From: Tianweitania aestuarii
GTDB lineage: Bacteria > Pseudomonadota > Alphaproteobacteria > Rhizobiales > Rhizobiaceae
Length of the DNA: 64,000 nucleotides
Assembly: GCF_018457165.1 (NCBI RefSeq)
Contig: NZ_JAFMNX010000004.1
Location: 62,001 to 126,000, forward strand
Reading direction: 5' to 3'
A program made the position numbers and the translations under genes. Positions 26,089 to 36,403 of the stretch are shown here, piece by piece (the first letter of the stretch is position 1; each line of letters starts with the position of its first letter). The notes under the pieces were generated by a model. The model was not told the origin of the DNA and searched no databases. It saw nothing but the letters and a program-made list of their open reading frames with translations.

Positions 26089-26523
26089 TCAGTCCGGAAC
26101 CACGGCGGTCGCCTGGATTTCCACCAGCGCTTCGTCTTCCACGAGGCCCGACACTTCGACGACGGCCATGGCCGGGAAATTGCGCCCGATCACGGCTTTG
26201 TAGGCGGCACCGATCTCCTTCAGCGAAGCGGAATAGGCTTTGCGGTCGAGCACATACCAGGTCATCGTCGTAATGTGCTCCGGGCCGGCACCAGCTTCGG
26301 CAAGAATGGCCACGATGTTCTCCAGTGTCTGGCGGACCTGCCCAGCAAGATCATGGACCTCGAATTTGCACTGGCCGGTCCATCCTATCTGACCGCCGAC
26401 AAAAACAAGCCGCCCGCGTGCTTCGATGCCGTTGGAATAGCCGCGCGGCCTTTCCCAGCCCTCAGGCTGGAGGATGCGGTTCGCTGCGGCCTTGGGCTGT
26501 TCGGACAGGTCGGGGACGCTCAT
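26089..26523 (-). CDS. RidA/YjgF-family enamine-imine deaminase
   Basis: A 144-residue RidA-family protein; relatives hydrolyse reactive enamines or imines to ketones and ammonia. It carries V-F-V-G-G-Q-I-G-W near residue 40 and G-R-N-F-P-A-M near 115, but the usual active-site arginine context (R-V/A-T/A) reads differently here. Start 26523 is chosen because GGAGAAGG sits just before it. In this operon the enzyme acting on 2-aminobenzoyl-CoA yields a 2-amino-5-oxo-cyclohexene product, an enamine. RidA is an obvious candidate for removing that amino group; this is inference. Confidence 0.85.
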   Translation of the reverse strand: MSVPDLSEQPKAAANRILQPEGWERPRGYSNGIEARGRLVFVGGQIGWTGQCKFEVHDLAGQVRQTLENIVAILAEAGAGPEHITTMTWYVLDRKAYSASLKEIGAAYKAVIGRNFPAMAVVEVSGLVEDEALVEIQATAVVPD

Positions 26524-26597
26524 GTCCTTCTCCATTCAAATGCTGATTGTCGCGGATCGGCGGATCACGCGAGCGTTGAAGCCTTGTCGGCCAAAGG

Positions 26598-27797
26598 TCA
26601 TGTGCGCGCGGCCTTCATCAATTCGCGCCCGATGATCAGTTTCTGGACCTCGGTCGCTCCTTCATAGATGCGAAGCGCGCGGATCTCGCGGTAAAGCCGC
26701 TCGGTGATTTCACCGACGCGCACGCCGCGTCCGCCGAAAAGCTGCAAGGCCTGATCGATCACCCATTGGGCGTTCTCTGTTGCGGTCAGCTTGGCCATGG
26801 CCGCTTCCCGCGTCGTCGGCAGCTTCTGCACGTCGCGCTTCCAGGCGGTGCGGATCGTCAGCAGCGATGCGGCGTCGATCGCCGTCGCCATGTCGCCCAA
26901 TGTGCTTTGTGCCGTCGGCAGATCGCCCAATGTCGCGTCAAACATCTTGCGCGACGCGGCATGTGCCACCGCTTCGTCCAGGGCGCGGCGGGCGAAGCCA
27001 AGTGCTGCCGCGGCAACGGAGGGGCGGAAAATATCAAGCGTGCGCATGGCGATCTTGAAGCCCTCGCCGGGCGCGCCGAGCATCTGGGACGCGGGAACGC
27101 GGCAGTTTTCGAAGCGGATGCGCGCAAGAGGATGCGGCGCAATGGTCTCGAGGCGCTCGGCAATCACGAAGCCGGGCGTGTCGGCAAACACGACAAAGGC
27201 GGAGATGCCGCGCGTGCCCGGCGCTTCACCGGTGCGGGCAAAGACGGTATAAACGTCAGCGATACCGCCATTCGAGATCCAGATCTTCTCGCCGTTGAGC
27301 ACGTAGTCGTCTCCGTCGCGCTCGGCCGTTGTCGCCATGGCCGCGACATCGGAACCGGCGTCCGGTTCCGTCAGCGCGAAACCCGAGATCAAGTCGCCCT
27401 TGGCTATCCGTGGCAGCACGCGGTTCTTCACGTCATCCGAGCCCGAAAGGCTGATCGCCCCCGTGCCGAGCCCCTGCATGGCAAAGGCAAAATCGGCGAG
27501 GCCATCGGCATAAGCCAGCGTTTCGCGCATCACGCACAAGGCGCGGCTGTCGATCACTTCGGATGCGCCGCCGAACGCCGCGGGCACGCAATGGCGCAGG
27601 AACCCACCGTCGCCGAGCCGCTTCACCAGCGCCTTGCAGGCAGCATCGGCGTCGCCGTGGTCGATCGCGCCGAGGCCGCCCGCCGCAATGAACCTGTCCA
27701 GCTGCGCGGCGAGTTCGTGATGCTCCGGACCAAAGAAGGGCCAGTCCAGATGGTCGCGCGTCGGCGCGCCTGCCGCGCTATGGGATTGATCCGCCAT
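26598..27797 (-). CDS. Acyl-CoA dehydrogenase
   Basis: A 399-residue FAD enzyme with a complete family pattern: [11 protein letters not shown] near residue 140, W-I-S-N-G-G near 172 and the C-terminal L-F-G-G-R-G-V-R-V followed by [10 protein letters not shown] with the catalytic glutamate near 377. It would oxidise a cyclic or ring-opened acyl-CoA in the anthranilate pathway. It lies between the hydratase and RidA genes; 74 bases separate it from RidA and only 3 from the hydratase gene. Confidence 0.9.
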   Translation of the reverse strand: MADQSHSAAGAPTRDHLDWPFFGPEHHELAAQLDRFIAAGGLGAIDHGDADAACKALVKRLGDGGFLRHCVPAAFGGASEVIDSRALCVMRETLAYADGLADFAFAMQGLGTGAISLSGSDDVKNRVLPRIAKGDLISGFALTEPDAGSDVAAMATTAERDGDDYVLNGEKIWISNGGIADVYTVFARTGEAPGTRGISAFVVFADTPGFVIAERLETIAPHPLARIRFENCRVPASQMLGAPGEGFKIAMRTLDIFRPSVAAAALGFARRALDEAVAHAASRKMFDATLGDLPTAQSTLGDMATAIDAASLLTIRTAWKRDVQKLPTTREAAMAKLTATENAQWVIDQALQLFGGRGVRVGEITERLYREIRALRIYEGATEVQKLIIGRELMKAART

Positions 27798-27800
27798 GGC

Positions 27801-28643
27801 TCAGTTGCCCTCGAAGGCCGGCTTGGTTTTCCCGGCAAAGGCTTCGAAAGCGCGGCGGAAATCGCCCGTGGCCATGCAGATCGCCTGCGCCTGCGCTTCC
27901 GATTCCAGCATCTCATCGATGCCCATCGACCATTCCTGATCGAGCATCTTCTTGGTCATGGAATGAGCGAACCAGGGGCCGTCGGCCAGCATCCCGGCGA
28001 AACGCTGTGCTTCGCCAAGAAGTGCGTCGCGCTCATGCAAGGCGTTATAGAACCCCCAAGCGTGCCCTTCGGCAGCGTCAATAACCCGTCCCGTAAACAG
28101 GAGTTCGGCCGCACGTCCCTGGCCGATGATGCGCGGAAGAATGCCGCAAGCACCCATATCTGCCCCGGCCAGACCGACGCGGGTGAAAAGGAAAGCGGTC
28201 TTGGCTTCCGGTGTTGCCAGGCGATAGTCCGAAGCCATCGCCAGGATCGCGCCGGCGCCTGCGCAGATGCCGTCTACCGCCGCGATCACTGGCTGCGGGC
28301 AGGCGCGGATCTGGCGCACGAGATCGCCCGTCATGCGCGTGAAGGCGAGAAGATCCGGCATCTTCATTTTGGTCAGCGGTTCTATGATGTCGAACACATC
28401 GCCGCCCGAGGAAAAGTTGTTGTCGGCTCCGCGCAGAACCACGACACGCACGTCGCTTGCCCTATGCAGCGAACGAAAGAGGTCGCCGAGTTCCTCATAG
28501 CTTTCAAAGGTAAGCGGGTTCTTCTTCTCGGGACGGTTGAGCGTGATCGTGGCCACGCGGCCGTCCTCGCTCGTTTCAAACAGAAAGTGGCTGGCCTTGT
28601 GGTCCTTGAACGGACGCTGCTTGTTCTGCATCGCGTTGGTCAT
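27801..28643 (-). CDS. Enoyl-CoA hydratase/isomerase family protein
   Basis: A 280-residue crotonase-fold protein. The oxyanion-hole segment S-S-G-G-D-V-F-D is near residue 74 and the second one, G-I-C-A-G-A-G-A, near 118. It resembles hydratases or ring hydrolases of aromatic CoA pathways. The frame is open further upstream, but two adjacent ATGs at 28646 and 28643 follow GGGAGGACA; 28643 gives better spacing. In the aminobenzoyl-CoA pathway it could hydrate the ring or hydrolytically open it. Confidence 0.85.
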   Translation of the reverse strand: MTNAMQNKQRPFKDHKASHFLFETSEDGRVATITLNRPEKKNPLTFESYEELGDLFRSLHRASDVRVVVLRGADNNFSSGGDVFDIIEPLTKMKMPDLLAFTRMTGDLVRQIRACPQPVIAAVDGICAGAGAILAMASDYRLATPEAKTAFLFTRVGLAGADMGACGILPRIIGQGRAAELLFTGRVIDAAEGHAWGFYNALHERDALLGEAQRFAGMLADGPWFAHSMTKKMLDQEWSMGIDEMLESEAQAQAICMATGDFRRAFEAFAGKTKPAFEGN

Positions 28644-28711
28644 CATTGTCCTCCCTCGCAGGGCTGCATCGACCGCATCACCATGCGGTCCGGCGCCCTT
28701 GTTCTTGATGT

Positions 28712-29485
28712 TCAGCCGGCCATCACTTCGCCGCCGGCCACCGCAATCGCCTGCCCGGTGATCGACCCTGCATCGGGCGACACCAGCCACATCACGGTAT
28801 GCGCCACCTCTTCCGGCGTCACCAATCGCCCCTGCGGATTGCTGCGCGCGAGGCTGGCGCGGGCTTCATCGGCCGTGCGGCCGGTCTTGCCGGTAATCAC
28901 GTCGATTGCGCCATCGAGAAGCGGCGTGTCGGTAAAGCCGGGGCAGACCGCATTCACCGTCACATCCGTTTTCGCGAGCTCCAGCGCCAGCGCACGGGTC
29001 AGTCCGAGCACGCCATGCTTGGAGGCGCAGTAGGCCGAAACATATGGATAGCCGGTCATGCCGGCCGTCGAGGCGATGTTTACGATGCGTCCGTGGCCGG
29101 CCTGCTTGAGCGAAGGCAGAGCGGCTTGCGTGGTGAGAAAGGTGCCGGTGAGATTGATGCCGAGCACACGGTTCCAGAGATCCACACCGGTCTTCTCGAA
29201 CGGTGCCGATGGTGCTTCGCCGGCGCAGTTGATGAGCACGGCGATCGGTCCTGCGTCGGTCACCGCACGCGAAACACCGGTCTGCACGGCGGCCTCGTCC
29301 GTGACGTCGAACCCATCAAGCACGAAGCTGCCACCGCCGTTTGCCGCGATCTCCGCTGACACCGCGTGAAGCGGTTCAGCTCGACGGCCCGCTAGGGTTA
29401 CCGAACAACCCGCTTCCGCGAGCTTGAGCGCAATGACCCTGCCGATTCCGCTACCGGCGCCGGTGACGAAGGCATGGCGGCTCAC
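28712..29485 (-). CDS. Short-chain dehydrogenase/reductase
   Basis: A 257-residue SDR. The NAD(P)-binding T-G-A-G-S-G-I-G starts at residue 8, N-C-A-G is near 87, the catalytic serine lies in I-A-S-T-A-G near 138 and the Y-C-A-S-K catalytic pair near 152. It would oxidise or reduce a hydroxyl/keto group on the alicyclic CoA intermediate. The start overlaps the stop of the monooxygenase/reductase gene (ATGA), so the two are coupled. Confidence 0.88.
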   Translation of the reverse strand: MSRHAFVTGAGSGIGRVIALKLAEAGCSVTLAGRRAEPLHAVSAEIAANGGGSFVLDGFDVTDEAAVQTGVSRAVTDAGPIAVLINCAGEAPSAPFEKTGVDLWNRVLGINLTGTFLTTQAALPSLKQAGHGRIVNIASTAGMTGYPYVSAYCASKHGVLGLTRALALELAKTDVTVNAVCPGFTDTPLLDGAIDVITGKTGRTADEARASLARSNPQGRLVTPEEVAHTVMWLVSPDAGSITGQAIAVAGGEVMAG

Positions 29486-31800
29486 CGCTTAGCCTCGGCT
29501 GCCGCGCGCTGCAGGTTGGTGACATATTGTGCTCGGCCGGAATGATACTGCTTGGGCCATTGCTGGCCTTCGAACCCGATCTTGGCCGCTTCATGCAGAA
29601 CAAAGGCGGGATCGGCCAGATGCGGCCGCGCCACCGCGCAAAGATCCGCGCGGCCCGCCGCGATGATCGAATTGGCATGATCGGCTTCTGAAATCGCACC
29701 CACCGCGATGGTCGGCACATCGATCTCGTTGCGGATCTTGTCGGAAAACGGCGTCTGGAACAGACGGCCATAAACCGGCTTCTCCTCGCTCACCACCTGA
29801 CCCGACGAGCAGTCGATCATGTCGGCACCGGCATCCTTGAACATCCGTGCAAACACCGCGGCGTCTGCCGGCGTGTTGCCGCCTTCATACCAGTCATGCG
29901 CCGACAAGCGCACGGAGATCGGCTTCGTTTCCGGCCAAGCCGCTTTGACAGCCTTGAACACTTCGAGCGGGAAACGGGCACGGTTTTCCGCGCTGCCGCC
30001 ATATTCGTCATCGCGCTTGTTGGTCAGCGGCGACAGGAAGCTCGACAGGAGATAGCCGTGCGCGGCATGCAGCTCCAGCATGTCGAAACCGGCTCGCGCC
30101 GCGCGTTCCGTGGCGGACACGAAGTCGGCCACGACCCGATCCATATCCTCGCGCGTCATGGCGCGGGGCGTGTGGGATGCCGCCTTGTAGGGCAGGGCGG
30201 ATGCTGAGATCAGGTCCCAGCCGCCTTCATCCACCGGCTGGTCCATGCCTTCCCAGGCAAGCTTGGTTGAACCCTTTCGCCCGGCATGGCCGAGTTGGAT
30301 GCCGATCTTGGCGGGCGTCTTCGTGTGAACGAAATCAGCAAGCCGCTTCAGCGCAGCACCCTGTTCGTCGTTCCACAGCCCGAGGCAACCGGGCGTGATG
30401 CGTCCATCCGGCGAAACGCAGGTCATTTCGGGGAAGATCAACGCCGCGCCGCCCATGGCACGCGAACCGAGATGCACGAGGTGGAAGTCGTCAGCCAGGC
30501 CGTCGGTGGCCGAATACATCGCCATCGGCGACATCACGATGCGGTTGTGCAGCGTCAGATCCTTGATGGAATAAGGTGTAAACATCGGCGGCGGAACAGC
30601 GCCGTTCGCAGCGGGTTCGACACCGGCGCGTTCGGCAAACCAGCGTTCATAGCCTTCCAGCCAGACAGGATCGCGCAGCCGCAGGTTCTCGTGGCTGATG
30701 CGCTGCGAGCGCGTCAGCATGGAATACATGAACTGCTCCGGCTCGAAGTGGTCGGCATAGCGCTCGCCGACGACCTCAAACCATTCCATCGCGTTGCGCG
30801 CGGCATTCTGGATACGCGCGACATCCACACGCCGGATGTCTTCGTAGGCATCCAGTACGGCCGGGATCTTGTCGGCCTCATGGCCAGCAATATCGAACTG
30901 GCGCGTTAGTTCGATCGCATCGTCCAAAGCCAGTTTGGTGCCGGAGCCAATTGCGAAATGCGCGGTATGGGCGCTGTCGCCGACCAGAACCACATGGCTG
31001 TTGCCGTTATAATGGCTCCAGCGATCGCAGATCAGCCGGTTGAAGTTGAGCCAGGCGGACCCCTGCAGATGGCGGGCATTGCTCATCAGGCTGTGGCCTT
31101 CGAGCGTTTCTTCGAACACGCCTTCGCAGAACGCAATCGACTCGTCTTGGCTCATTTCGCCGAGGCCGTGCTTCTTGAACGTATCTTCGGTTGTTTCAAC
31201 GATGAAGGTCGAGGTGTTCTCATCGAAGCGGTAGACATGCGCCTGGAACCAGCCATGCTCCGTGCGGCGGAAGTCGAAGGTGAAGGCATCGTAGCGCTTG
31301 TTGGTGCCGAGCCAGATAAAGCGGTTCGGCCGCACGAGCATGTCGGGCTTGAAGACCTCGGCATACTTCCGCCGGATCTTGGAATTCACGCCATCTGCGG
31401 CGATGATCAGGTCGGCGTCCGGGAACTCGGCGTCGGATTCGACCTCGCGCTCGAACTGCAGCTCCACGCCAAGCTCGAGGCAGCGATCCTGCAGGATGTT
31501 CAGCATCTTCTTGCGGCCAATGCCGACAAAGCCGTGGCCTGTGGTGCGGATGCGCCGACCCTTAAACAGAAGCTCGATGTCGTCCCAGTGATTGAAGCTG
31601 TCTTCGATCACCTGCGCCGTTTGCGGATCCCATTGGCGCATCGACTGCATGGTGGCGTCGGAAAAAACGATGCCCCAGCCGAACGTGTCGAACGGCTTGT
31701 TGCGCTCGACCACGGTGATCTGATGCGCTGGATGCTGCCGCTTCATCAGCAGCGCAAAATAAAGGCCGGCTGCTCCACCGCCGATGCAAACGATACGCAT
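29482..31800 (-). CDS. abmA: 2-Aminobenzoyl-CoA monooxygenase/reductase (FAD monooxygenase fused to OYE-type reductase)
   Basis: A 772-residue two-domain flavoprotein. Residues 1-385 form an FAD monooxygenase (I-G-G-G-A-A-G-L-Y at residue 6, G-D-S-A-H-T near 290). Residues about 395-760 form an Old-Yellow-Enzyme-type FMN domain ([19 protein letters not shown]). This fusion is known from the Azoarcus 2-aminobenzoyl-CoA monooxygenase/reductase and from salicylyl-CoA 5-hydroxylase. The tryptophan-to-anthranilate genes and CoA ligase alongside favour the aminobenzoyl-CoA role. ATG 31800 is chosen because it begins the Rossmann motif and follows AAGGAAGAG. Confidence 0.9.
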   Translation of the reverse strand: MRIVCIGGGAAGLYFALLMKRQHPAHQITVVERNKPFDTFGWGIVFSDATMQSMRQWDPQTAQVIEDSFNHWDDIELLFKGRRIRTTGHGFVGIGRKKMLNILQDRCLELGVELQFEREVESDAEFPDADLIIAADGVNSKIRRKYAEVFKPDMLVRPNRFIWLGTNKRYDAFTFDFRRTEHGWFQAHVYRFDENTSTFIVETTEDTFKKHGLGEMSQDESIAFCEGVFEETLEGHSLMSNARHLQGSAWLNFNRLICDRWSHYNGNSHVVLVGDSAHTAHFAIGSGTKLALDDAIELTRQFDIAGHEADKIPAVLDAYEDIRRVDVARIQNAARNAMEWFEVVGERYADHFEPEQFMYSMLTRSQRISHENLRLRDPVWLEGYERWFAERAGVEPAANGAVPPPMFTPYSIKDLTLHNRIVMSPMAMYSATDGLADDFHLVHLGSRAMGGAALIFPEMTCVSPDGRITPGCLGLWNDEQGAALKRLADFVHTKTPAKIGIQLGHAGRKGSTKLAWEGMDQPVDEGGWDLISASALPYKAASHTPRAMTREDMDRVVADFVSATERAARAGFDMLELHAAHGYLLSSFLSPLTNKRDDEYGGSAENRARFPLEVFKAVKAAWPETKPISVRLSAHDWYEGGNTPADAAVFARMFKDAGADMIDCSSGQVVSEEKPVYGRLFQTPFSDKIRNEIDVPTIAVGAISEADHANSIIAAGRADLCAVARPHLADPAFVLHEAAKIGFEGQQWPKQYHSGRAQYVTNLQRAAAEAKR

Positions 31801-31878
31801 AGGTTCTCTTCCTTCGTTGAGCGCCGCCCGAGGCGGACCATCCAAGGCACCGCGAGGGTGGACCGCTTCGAAAGAAGT

Positions 31879-31890
31879 TTCAAGCTTAAA
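31879..31890. promoter_or_regulatory. Palindrome upstream of abmA, candidate MarR operator
   Basis: TTCAAGCTTAAA fits the symmetric form TTnAAGCTTnAA. It is also flanked by two direct copies of AAGTTTC. It lies 79-90 bases upstream of the abmA start, in the 143-base gap between marR and abmA. The related half site GCTTGAA recurs at 33466-33472 in the divergent promoter of the CoA ligase gene. Confidence 0.4.
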
Positions 31891-31943
31891 GTTTCTGCCT
31901 GTGGGTGAATGTTGCCGAGCTTTCTGGCTAGCGGCTCACACAC

Positions 31944-32483
31944 CTAGCGTTCCTGCGTCAAACCCCGCCGCACGGAAATCTTGAGCTTGGCGAGCGCGGC
32001 TAGAAGCATGTCCCGTTCCTCAGCTGATACGCCTGAAAACAGGTTGTTCAGCCAGGCGCGATGGCGTTCTGCCATGTCACCAAAGGCGCTGCGTCCAAAG
32101 GGCGTCAGCGAGATGATCTGCACGCGCCGGTCGGACGGGGAGGTGGTGCGTGTGATGTGGCCGCTTTCCACCAGCCGCTCCACAAGCGCCGTCAGATTGC
32201 CTGCCGACACCATCATCCGCTTGGAGATCTCGCCGAGCACCATCCCGTTTTCCGCGCGCTCGAGCTGAGCCAGCAGATCGAAACGCGGCAGCGTGAAGTC
32301 GAACTCCTCGCGCAATCCGCGCCGGATTTCGGTCTCGATCAGGGTCGTGCAGGTCAGCAAGCGAAGCCACAGATGGGTTTCGTCGCCGTGATTGCCGGGC
32401 GCATCGGCGATCTGCGTTTCGCCATCCAGCCAGGGATCCGTGTTGAACTGATCAGCGCTCACTTCGCTTGTTTCCCCTGCCAC
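31944..32483 (-). CDS. MarR-family transcriptional regulator
   Basis: A 179-residue winged-helix regulator with an N-terminal extension of about 30 residues. The recognition helix V-S-A-G-N-L-T-A-L-V-E-R-L lies near residue 93, and the wing reads T-S-P-S-D-R-R-V-Q. Regulators of this type in aromatic-CoA pathways respond to acyl-CoA intermediates. Its position inside the tryptophan/aminobenzoyl-CoA locus makes it the likely local repressor, with aminobenzoyl-CoA as a candidate inducer. A perfect 11-base palindrome lies just upstream of its start. Confidence 0.88.
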   Translation of the reverse strand: MAGETSEVSADQFNTDPWLDGETQIADAPGNHGDETHLWLRLLTCTTLIETEIRRGLREEFDFTLPRFDLLAQLERAENGMVLGEISKRMMVSAGNLTALVERLVESGHITRTTSPSDRRVQIISLTPFGRSAFGDMAERHRAWLNNLFSGVSAEERDMLLAALAKLKISVRRGLTQER

Positions 32484-32509
32484 ATGCCCGATATGCCGTG
32501 CCCTCGAAA

Positions 32510-32532
32510 GGCATAATGCCAGCGCGGCATTA
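32510..32532. promoter_or_regulatory. GGCATAATGCC palindrome upstream of marR
   Basis: GGCATAATGCC at 32510-32520 is a perfect odd palindrome, and a further GGCATTA half site follows at 32526-32532. They lie 27-49 bases upstream of the marR start and downstream of the formamidase gene on the same strand. The position suits autoregulation by the MarR protein. Confidence 0.4.
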
Positions 32533-32560
32533 CCCGTTCAAACCAATCGAGATCAACCGC

Positions 32561-33388
32561 TCAGCCGATCAGCGCTTCCGTCAGGGGATGATGCGGATCG
32601 GCGAGACCGTCGATGACGGTGAAATGGTGTCGGTCCGGTTCGCAAACATATGCCATACGGGCACCGAGCCCGACCCAGATATTGGCGAGCAGTTCGGATT
32701 GCCGCAGAAACTCGGCGCGTTCGTTGCCGCCGACCCAGCAGGTCACGCGTGCGCCTTCCATCGGCGCCAGAAGAACAGGGCTCTCGCTGGCGGCTTCTGC
32801 TTCGTCGAGCCGCCAGGCTTCGTTCATCTGCGTGCGCATCAGAGGCCGCAGATCATGCAGGCCGGAGATCGGAACGGTATGCGCGATGCGTTGCTGCAGC
32901 GCGGGCGACAAGGGCGATGACGCGCTCACCATGCGCGCAACGAGATGCCCCCCGGCAGAATGACCGGTCAGCCTGATTGGACCCGAGACAAGCTCGGCAG
33001 CATGGCTGATCGCGGCTCCGATCTCGCGGGTAATGCCGGCAATGCTGTTCGTCGGGCACAGCGTGTAGGAGGGCATGGCGACCGCAAAGCCATGCGCCAG
33101 CGGGCCTGCCGCCAGATGCGACCAGTAGCTCTTGTCGAGTGCACGCCAGTATCCGCCATGCACGAAAACCACGAGGCTCACCGGCTCGCCTTCCGGCATG
33201 AACAGGTCGAGCCGGTTTCGCTCACCCGAACCATAGGCAATGTCGAGCTTCGCCCGCCCGGCCTGTTCCAGGTCGCGGCGAAAGTTGGCGGCCGGCTCCA
33301 CCCAGGCGTTCGGCCAGCGATCGCCGGACGCGATGTTGGGACCGTTGGCATAAGCGTCGTCCCAATCCTCGATATGGCGGAAGATCAT
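32561..33388 (-). CDS. Alpha/beta-hydrolase N-formylkynurenine formamidase
   Basis: A 275-residue alpha/beta hydrolase. The H-G-G-Y-W oxyanion motif is near residue 74, the nucleophile lies in G-H-S-A-G-G-H near 142 and the likely catalytic histidine in R-H-H-F near 256. H-G-G-Y-W marks eukaryote-type arylformamidases, unlike the cyclase-type KynB usual in bacteria. It would convert N-formylkynurenine to kynurenine. ATG 33388 is chosen by the family N-terminus and a GGAGC ahead of it. Neighbouring kynureninase and tryptophan dioxygenase support the role. Confidence 0.85.
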   Translation of the reverse strand: MIFRHIEDWDDAYANGPNIASGDRWPNAWVEPAANFRRDLEQAGRAKLDIAYGSGERNRLDLFMPEGEPVSLVVFVHGGYWRALDKSYWSHLAAGPLAHGFAVAMPSYTLCPTNSIAGITREIGAAISHAAELVSGPIRLTGHSAGGHLVARMVSASSPLSPALQQRIAHTVPISGLHDLRPLMRTQMNEAWRLDEAEAASESPVLLAPMEGARVTCWVGGNERAEFLRQSELLANIWVGLGARMAYVCEPDRHHFTVIDGLADPHHPLTEALIG

Positions 33389-33587
33389 GCTTGCTGCTCC
33401 GGTTCCTGGCTCGGTTGACGCCGATCCTACCCAAATGAAGTTGGTCCGCAATCGAAAAACTATATGCTTGAAGTATCTCGAACAGCGTGCCACGCTCCCC
33501 TGATCGCCGATCCGCCGCGAGCACGAGTGCGTGCTCATACAAGAAGCGGACGGCACGCTTGGACAATCCAGCTCGGGAACTGCTGTG
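33389..33587. other. Divergent promoter region between formamidase and CoA ligase genes
   Basis: This 199-base region should hold the promoters of both arms of the tryptophan locus. An AT-rich stretch around 33450-33475 contains the half site GCTTGAA, also found in the palindrome upstream of abmA. No clear -35/-10 pair could be fixed. Confidence 0.4.
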
Positions 33588-35207
33588 ATGCTTGGAGTTT
33601 CGGCTCATACTGACACATTTACGCGCGACAATCTTCCATCAATGGAGGACTGGCCGCAGCTTCTGCTTGATGGGTACGATTATCCGGACCGCCTCAATGT
33701 GGGCGTCGAACTCACCGATCGTCTGGTGGAACGCGGCCTTGGCAATCGCACGGCTTTGATCGGCAACGGTCGCCGGCGCACCTACAAGGAACTGTCCGAC
33801 TGGACGAACCGTCTGGCCCACGCGTTGGTTGAAGACTTCGGCGTTCAGCCCGGCAACCGCATCCTGATCCGCTCGGCCAACAATCCGGCCATGGTCGCCT
33901 GCTGGCTGGCGGCAACCAAGGCGGGCGCCGTGGTGGTCAACACCATGCCCATGCTGCGCGCCGGCGAACTGTCCAAGATCGTCGACAAGGCCGAGATCTC
34001 GCTGGCCTTGTGCGACACGCGGTTGATGGAAGAGATGGAGGCCTGTGCGTCCGACAGCACCTTCCTCAAGCGCGTTGTCGGCTTCGACGGCACGGCCAAT
34101 CACGATGCAGAGCTCGACCGCGCGGCCCTCGACAAGCCTGTGGATTTCAACGCCGTGCAAACGAGCAGCGACGATGTCGCGCTGCTCGGCTTCACTTCCG
34201 GCACCACCGGCGTGCCGAAAGCCACGATGCACTTTCACCGCGATATCCTGATCATCGCCGACGGCTATGCCAGGGAAGTGCTGGGCGTCACGCCTGACGA
34301 CGTGTTTGTCGGCTCGCCCCCGCTCGCCTTCACCTTCGGACTTGGTGGGCTCGCGGTGTTTCCGCTGCGCTTCGGAGCGGCCGCGACCTTGCTCGAAAGT
34401 GCGACGCCGCCCAACATGATGGCGATCATCGAGAAATACAAAGCAACCATCAGCTTCACTGCGCCAACGGCCTATCGCGCCATGCTGAAGGGCATGGAAG
34501 ACGGTGCCGACCTGTCTTCGCTGCGCGTTGCCGTTTCTGCCGGCGAAACCCTGCCGGCACCCATCTTCGAGGAATGGCAGCGTAAAACCGGCAAGCCGAT
34601 GCTGGACGGGATCGGCTCGACCGAGATGCTCCACATCTTCATCACCAATCGTCTCGACGACAATGCGCCGGGCTCCACCGGCCGGCCCGTCGGCGGCTAC
34701 GAGGCGCGCATTGTCGATGACGAGATGAACGAACTGCCGCGCGGCAGCATCGGGCGTCTGGCCGTGCGCGGCCCCACCGGATGTCGCTATCTCGCCGACG
34801 ACCGCCAGCACGAATATGTCCGCGATGGCTGGAACCTGACGGGCGACACCTTCATCCAGGACGAGGAAGGGCGTTTCCATTTCGCCGCCCGATCCGACGA
34901 CATGATCGTGTCGGCCGGCTACAACATCGCCGGTCCGGAAGTCGAAGCGGCCCTTCTTGCGCATGAGCATGTGCTGGAATGCGCGGTCATCGGTGCTACC
35001 GACCGCGACCGCGGCGAGATCGTGGAAGCTTATGTGGTGCTCGCGAGCGGGGTCGATGCCGGCGAGCAGACGGCCAAACTGTTGCAGGATCACGTGAAGG
35101 CGACGATTGCGCCTTACAAATATCCGCGCTCTGTGAAATTCGTGGAGACCCTGCCGAAGACCCAGACCGGCAAGATCCAGAGATTCCTGTTGCGCCAACA
35201 AGGCTGA
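33588..35207 (+). CDS. abmG: 2-Aminobenzoate-CoA ligase
   Basis: A 539-residue AMP-forming ligase of the benzoate-CoA ligase family. The nucleotide loop F-T-S-G-T-T-G-V-P-K is near residue 183, G-I-G-S-T-E-M near 343 and the catalytic lysine in T-Q-T-G-K-I-Q-R near 531. It would activate anthranilate with ATP and CoA. The frame is open to 33531; ATG 33588 is an estimate. Kynureninase, which makes anthranilate, starts two bases after its stop, so the product of the next gene is the substrate of this one. Confidence 0.88.
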   Translation: MLGVSAHTDTFTRDNLPSMEDWPQLLLDGYDYPDRLNVGVELTDRLVERGLGNRTALIGNGRRRTYKELSDWTNRLAHALVEDFGVQPGNRILIRSANNPAMVACWLAATKAGAVVVNTMPMLRAGELSKIVDKAEISLALCDTRLMEEMEACASDSTFLKRVVGFDGTANHDAELDRAALDKPVDFNAVQTSSDDVALLGFTSGTTGVPKATMHFHRDILIIADGYAREVLGVTPDDVFVGSPPLAFTFGLGGLAVFPLRFGAAATLLESATPPNMMAIIEKYKATISFTAPTAYRAMLKGMEDGADLSSLRVAVSAGETLPAPIFEEWQRKTGKPMLDGIGSTEMLHIFITNRLDDNAPGSTGRPVGGYEARIVDDEMNELPRGSIGRLAVRGPTGCRYLADDRQHEYVRDGWNLTGDTFIQDEEGRFHFAARSDDMIVSAGYNIAGPEVEAALLAHEHVLECAVIGATDRDRGEIVEAYVVLASGVDAGEQTAKLLQDHVKATIAPYKYPRSVKFVETLPKTQTGKIQRFLLRQQG

Positions 35208-35209
35208 CG

Positions 35210-36403
35210 ATGACCGACTTCACCACCACGCGGACCCTGTTCCACCTGCCCGACGGAGTGATCTATCTCGACGGCAATTCGCTCGGACCGCTGCCGGTGG
35301 CTGCAACAAAGCGGGTGAGCCAGACGCTCGAAGCGGAATGGGGCGAGATGCTGATCCGCGGCTGGAATGCCGCCGGCTGGATGGAACAGCCCGCGCGCGT
35401 GGGCGATAGGATCGCACCCCTGATCGGAGCTGAGCCAGGCACCGTCGTGATGGGCGACACGCTTTCGATCAAGGTTTATCAGGCTTTGTCAGCCGCGCTG
35501 GATCTCAATCCGGAGCGCAAGATCGTTTTATCCGACAACGGCAACTTTCCGTCCGACCTTTACATCGCCCAAGGCCTGCTGCACTCGCGTGGATCAGGCC
35601 ATGAGCTGAAGGTCGTGGACCCGGAAACCGTTGAAGCTGCCATCGACGAGACTGTCGCCGTTTTGATGCTGACGCAGGTGGACTACCGCACTGGCCGGCT
35701 CCACGACATGAAGGCGCTGACCGCGAAGGCACATGCGGCCGGCGTCATCACTGTGTGGGATCTCGCCCATTCCGCCGGCGCCCTGCCGGTGGAACTCGCG
35801 GACGCCGGGGCCGACTTCGCCGTCGGCTGCACCTACAAATATCTCAATGGCGGACCCGGCGCGCCGGCCTTCATCTATGTCGCGCCCCGCCATGCCGATA
35901 TGGCTCGCCCGAGCCTGTCGGGCTGGATGGGCCACGAAGCGCCCTTTGCCTTTGATCTCGATTATCGTGCCGGGTCGGGCATCGAGCGCATGCGCGTCGG
36001 CACGCCGCCGGTGCTCGCGCTCGCTTCCCTCGAAGCCGCGCTCGATGCCTGGGAGGGCGTCGACATGGGCGATCTGCGCGCTGCCTCAATTGCCTTGTCG
36101 GAAGGTTTCATTGAGCAGGTCGAAGCGCGATGCTCGGATCTGACCCTCGCCTCGCCACGCGACCCGAACGGGCGCGGCAGCCAGGTGTCGTTCCGCCATG
36201 CCGAAGGCTACGCGATCATGCAGGCGCTCATTGCGCGTGGGGTGATCGGCGATTTTCGCGCGCCCGACATCCTGCGCTTCGGCTTCACGCCCCTGTACCT
36301 CTCGCAGGGCGATGTTTCCCGCGCCGTTAATATCTTGGCCGAGATCATGGCCGATCGTCTTTGGGACAAGGCGGAATACCGCAAAAAGGCCCGCGTCACA
36401 TGA
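35210..36403 (+). CDS. kynU: Kynureninase
   Basis: A 397-residue PLP enzyme that cleaves kynurenine to anthranilate and alanine. The N-terminal [10 protein letters not shown] is at residues 19-28, W-D-L-A-H-S-A-G near 184 and the PLP lysine in C-T-Y-K-Y-L-N-G-G near 209. The upstream frame is open, but ATG 35210 matches the family N-terminus and lies just after the ligase stop. The stop overlaps the start of the tryptophan dioxygenase gene (ATGA). Confidence 0.94.
   Translation: MTDFTTTRTLFHLPDGVIYLDGNSLGPLPVAATKRVSQTLEAEWGEMLIRGWNAAGWMEQPARVGDRIAPLIGAEPGTVVMGDTLSIKVYQALSAALDLNPERKIVLSDNGNFPSDLYIAQGLLHSRGSGHELKVVDPETVEAAIDETVAVLMLTQVDYRTGRLHDMKALTAKAHAAGVITVWDLAHSAGALPVELADAGADFAVGCTYKYLNGGPGAPAFIYVAPRHADMARPSLSGWMGHEAPFAFDLDYRAGSGIERMRVGTPPVLALASLEAALDAWEGVDMGDLRAASIALSEGFIEQVEARCSDLTLASPRDPNGRGSQVSFRHAEGYAIMQALIARGVIGDFRAPDILRFGFTPLYLSQGDVSRAVNILAEIMADRLWDKAEYRKKARVT

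Noticed and set aside
26766-29033. A 755-codon open frame on the plus strand
   Set aside because: Antisense to an acyl-CoA dehydrogenase, an enoyl-CoA hydratase and part of an SDR gene, all clear. Composition (Arg, His, Gly-rich) is typical of a shadow.
33639-35201. A 520-codon open frame on the minus strand
   Set aside because: Exact antisense of the aminobenzoate-CoA ligase gene, which is unmistakable.
34979-35209. A 5' extension of the kynureninase gene
   Set aside because: The extension is arginine-rich shadow sequence within the ligase gene; family similarity begins at ATG 35210.
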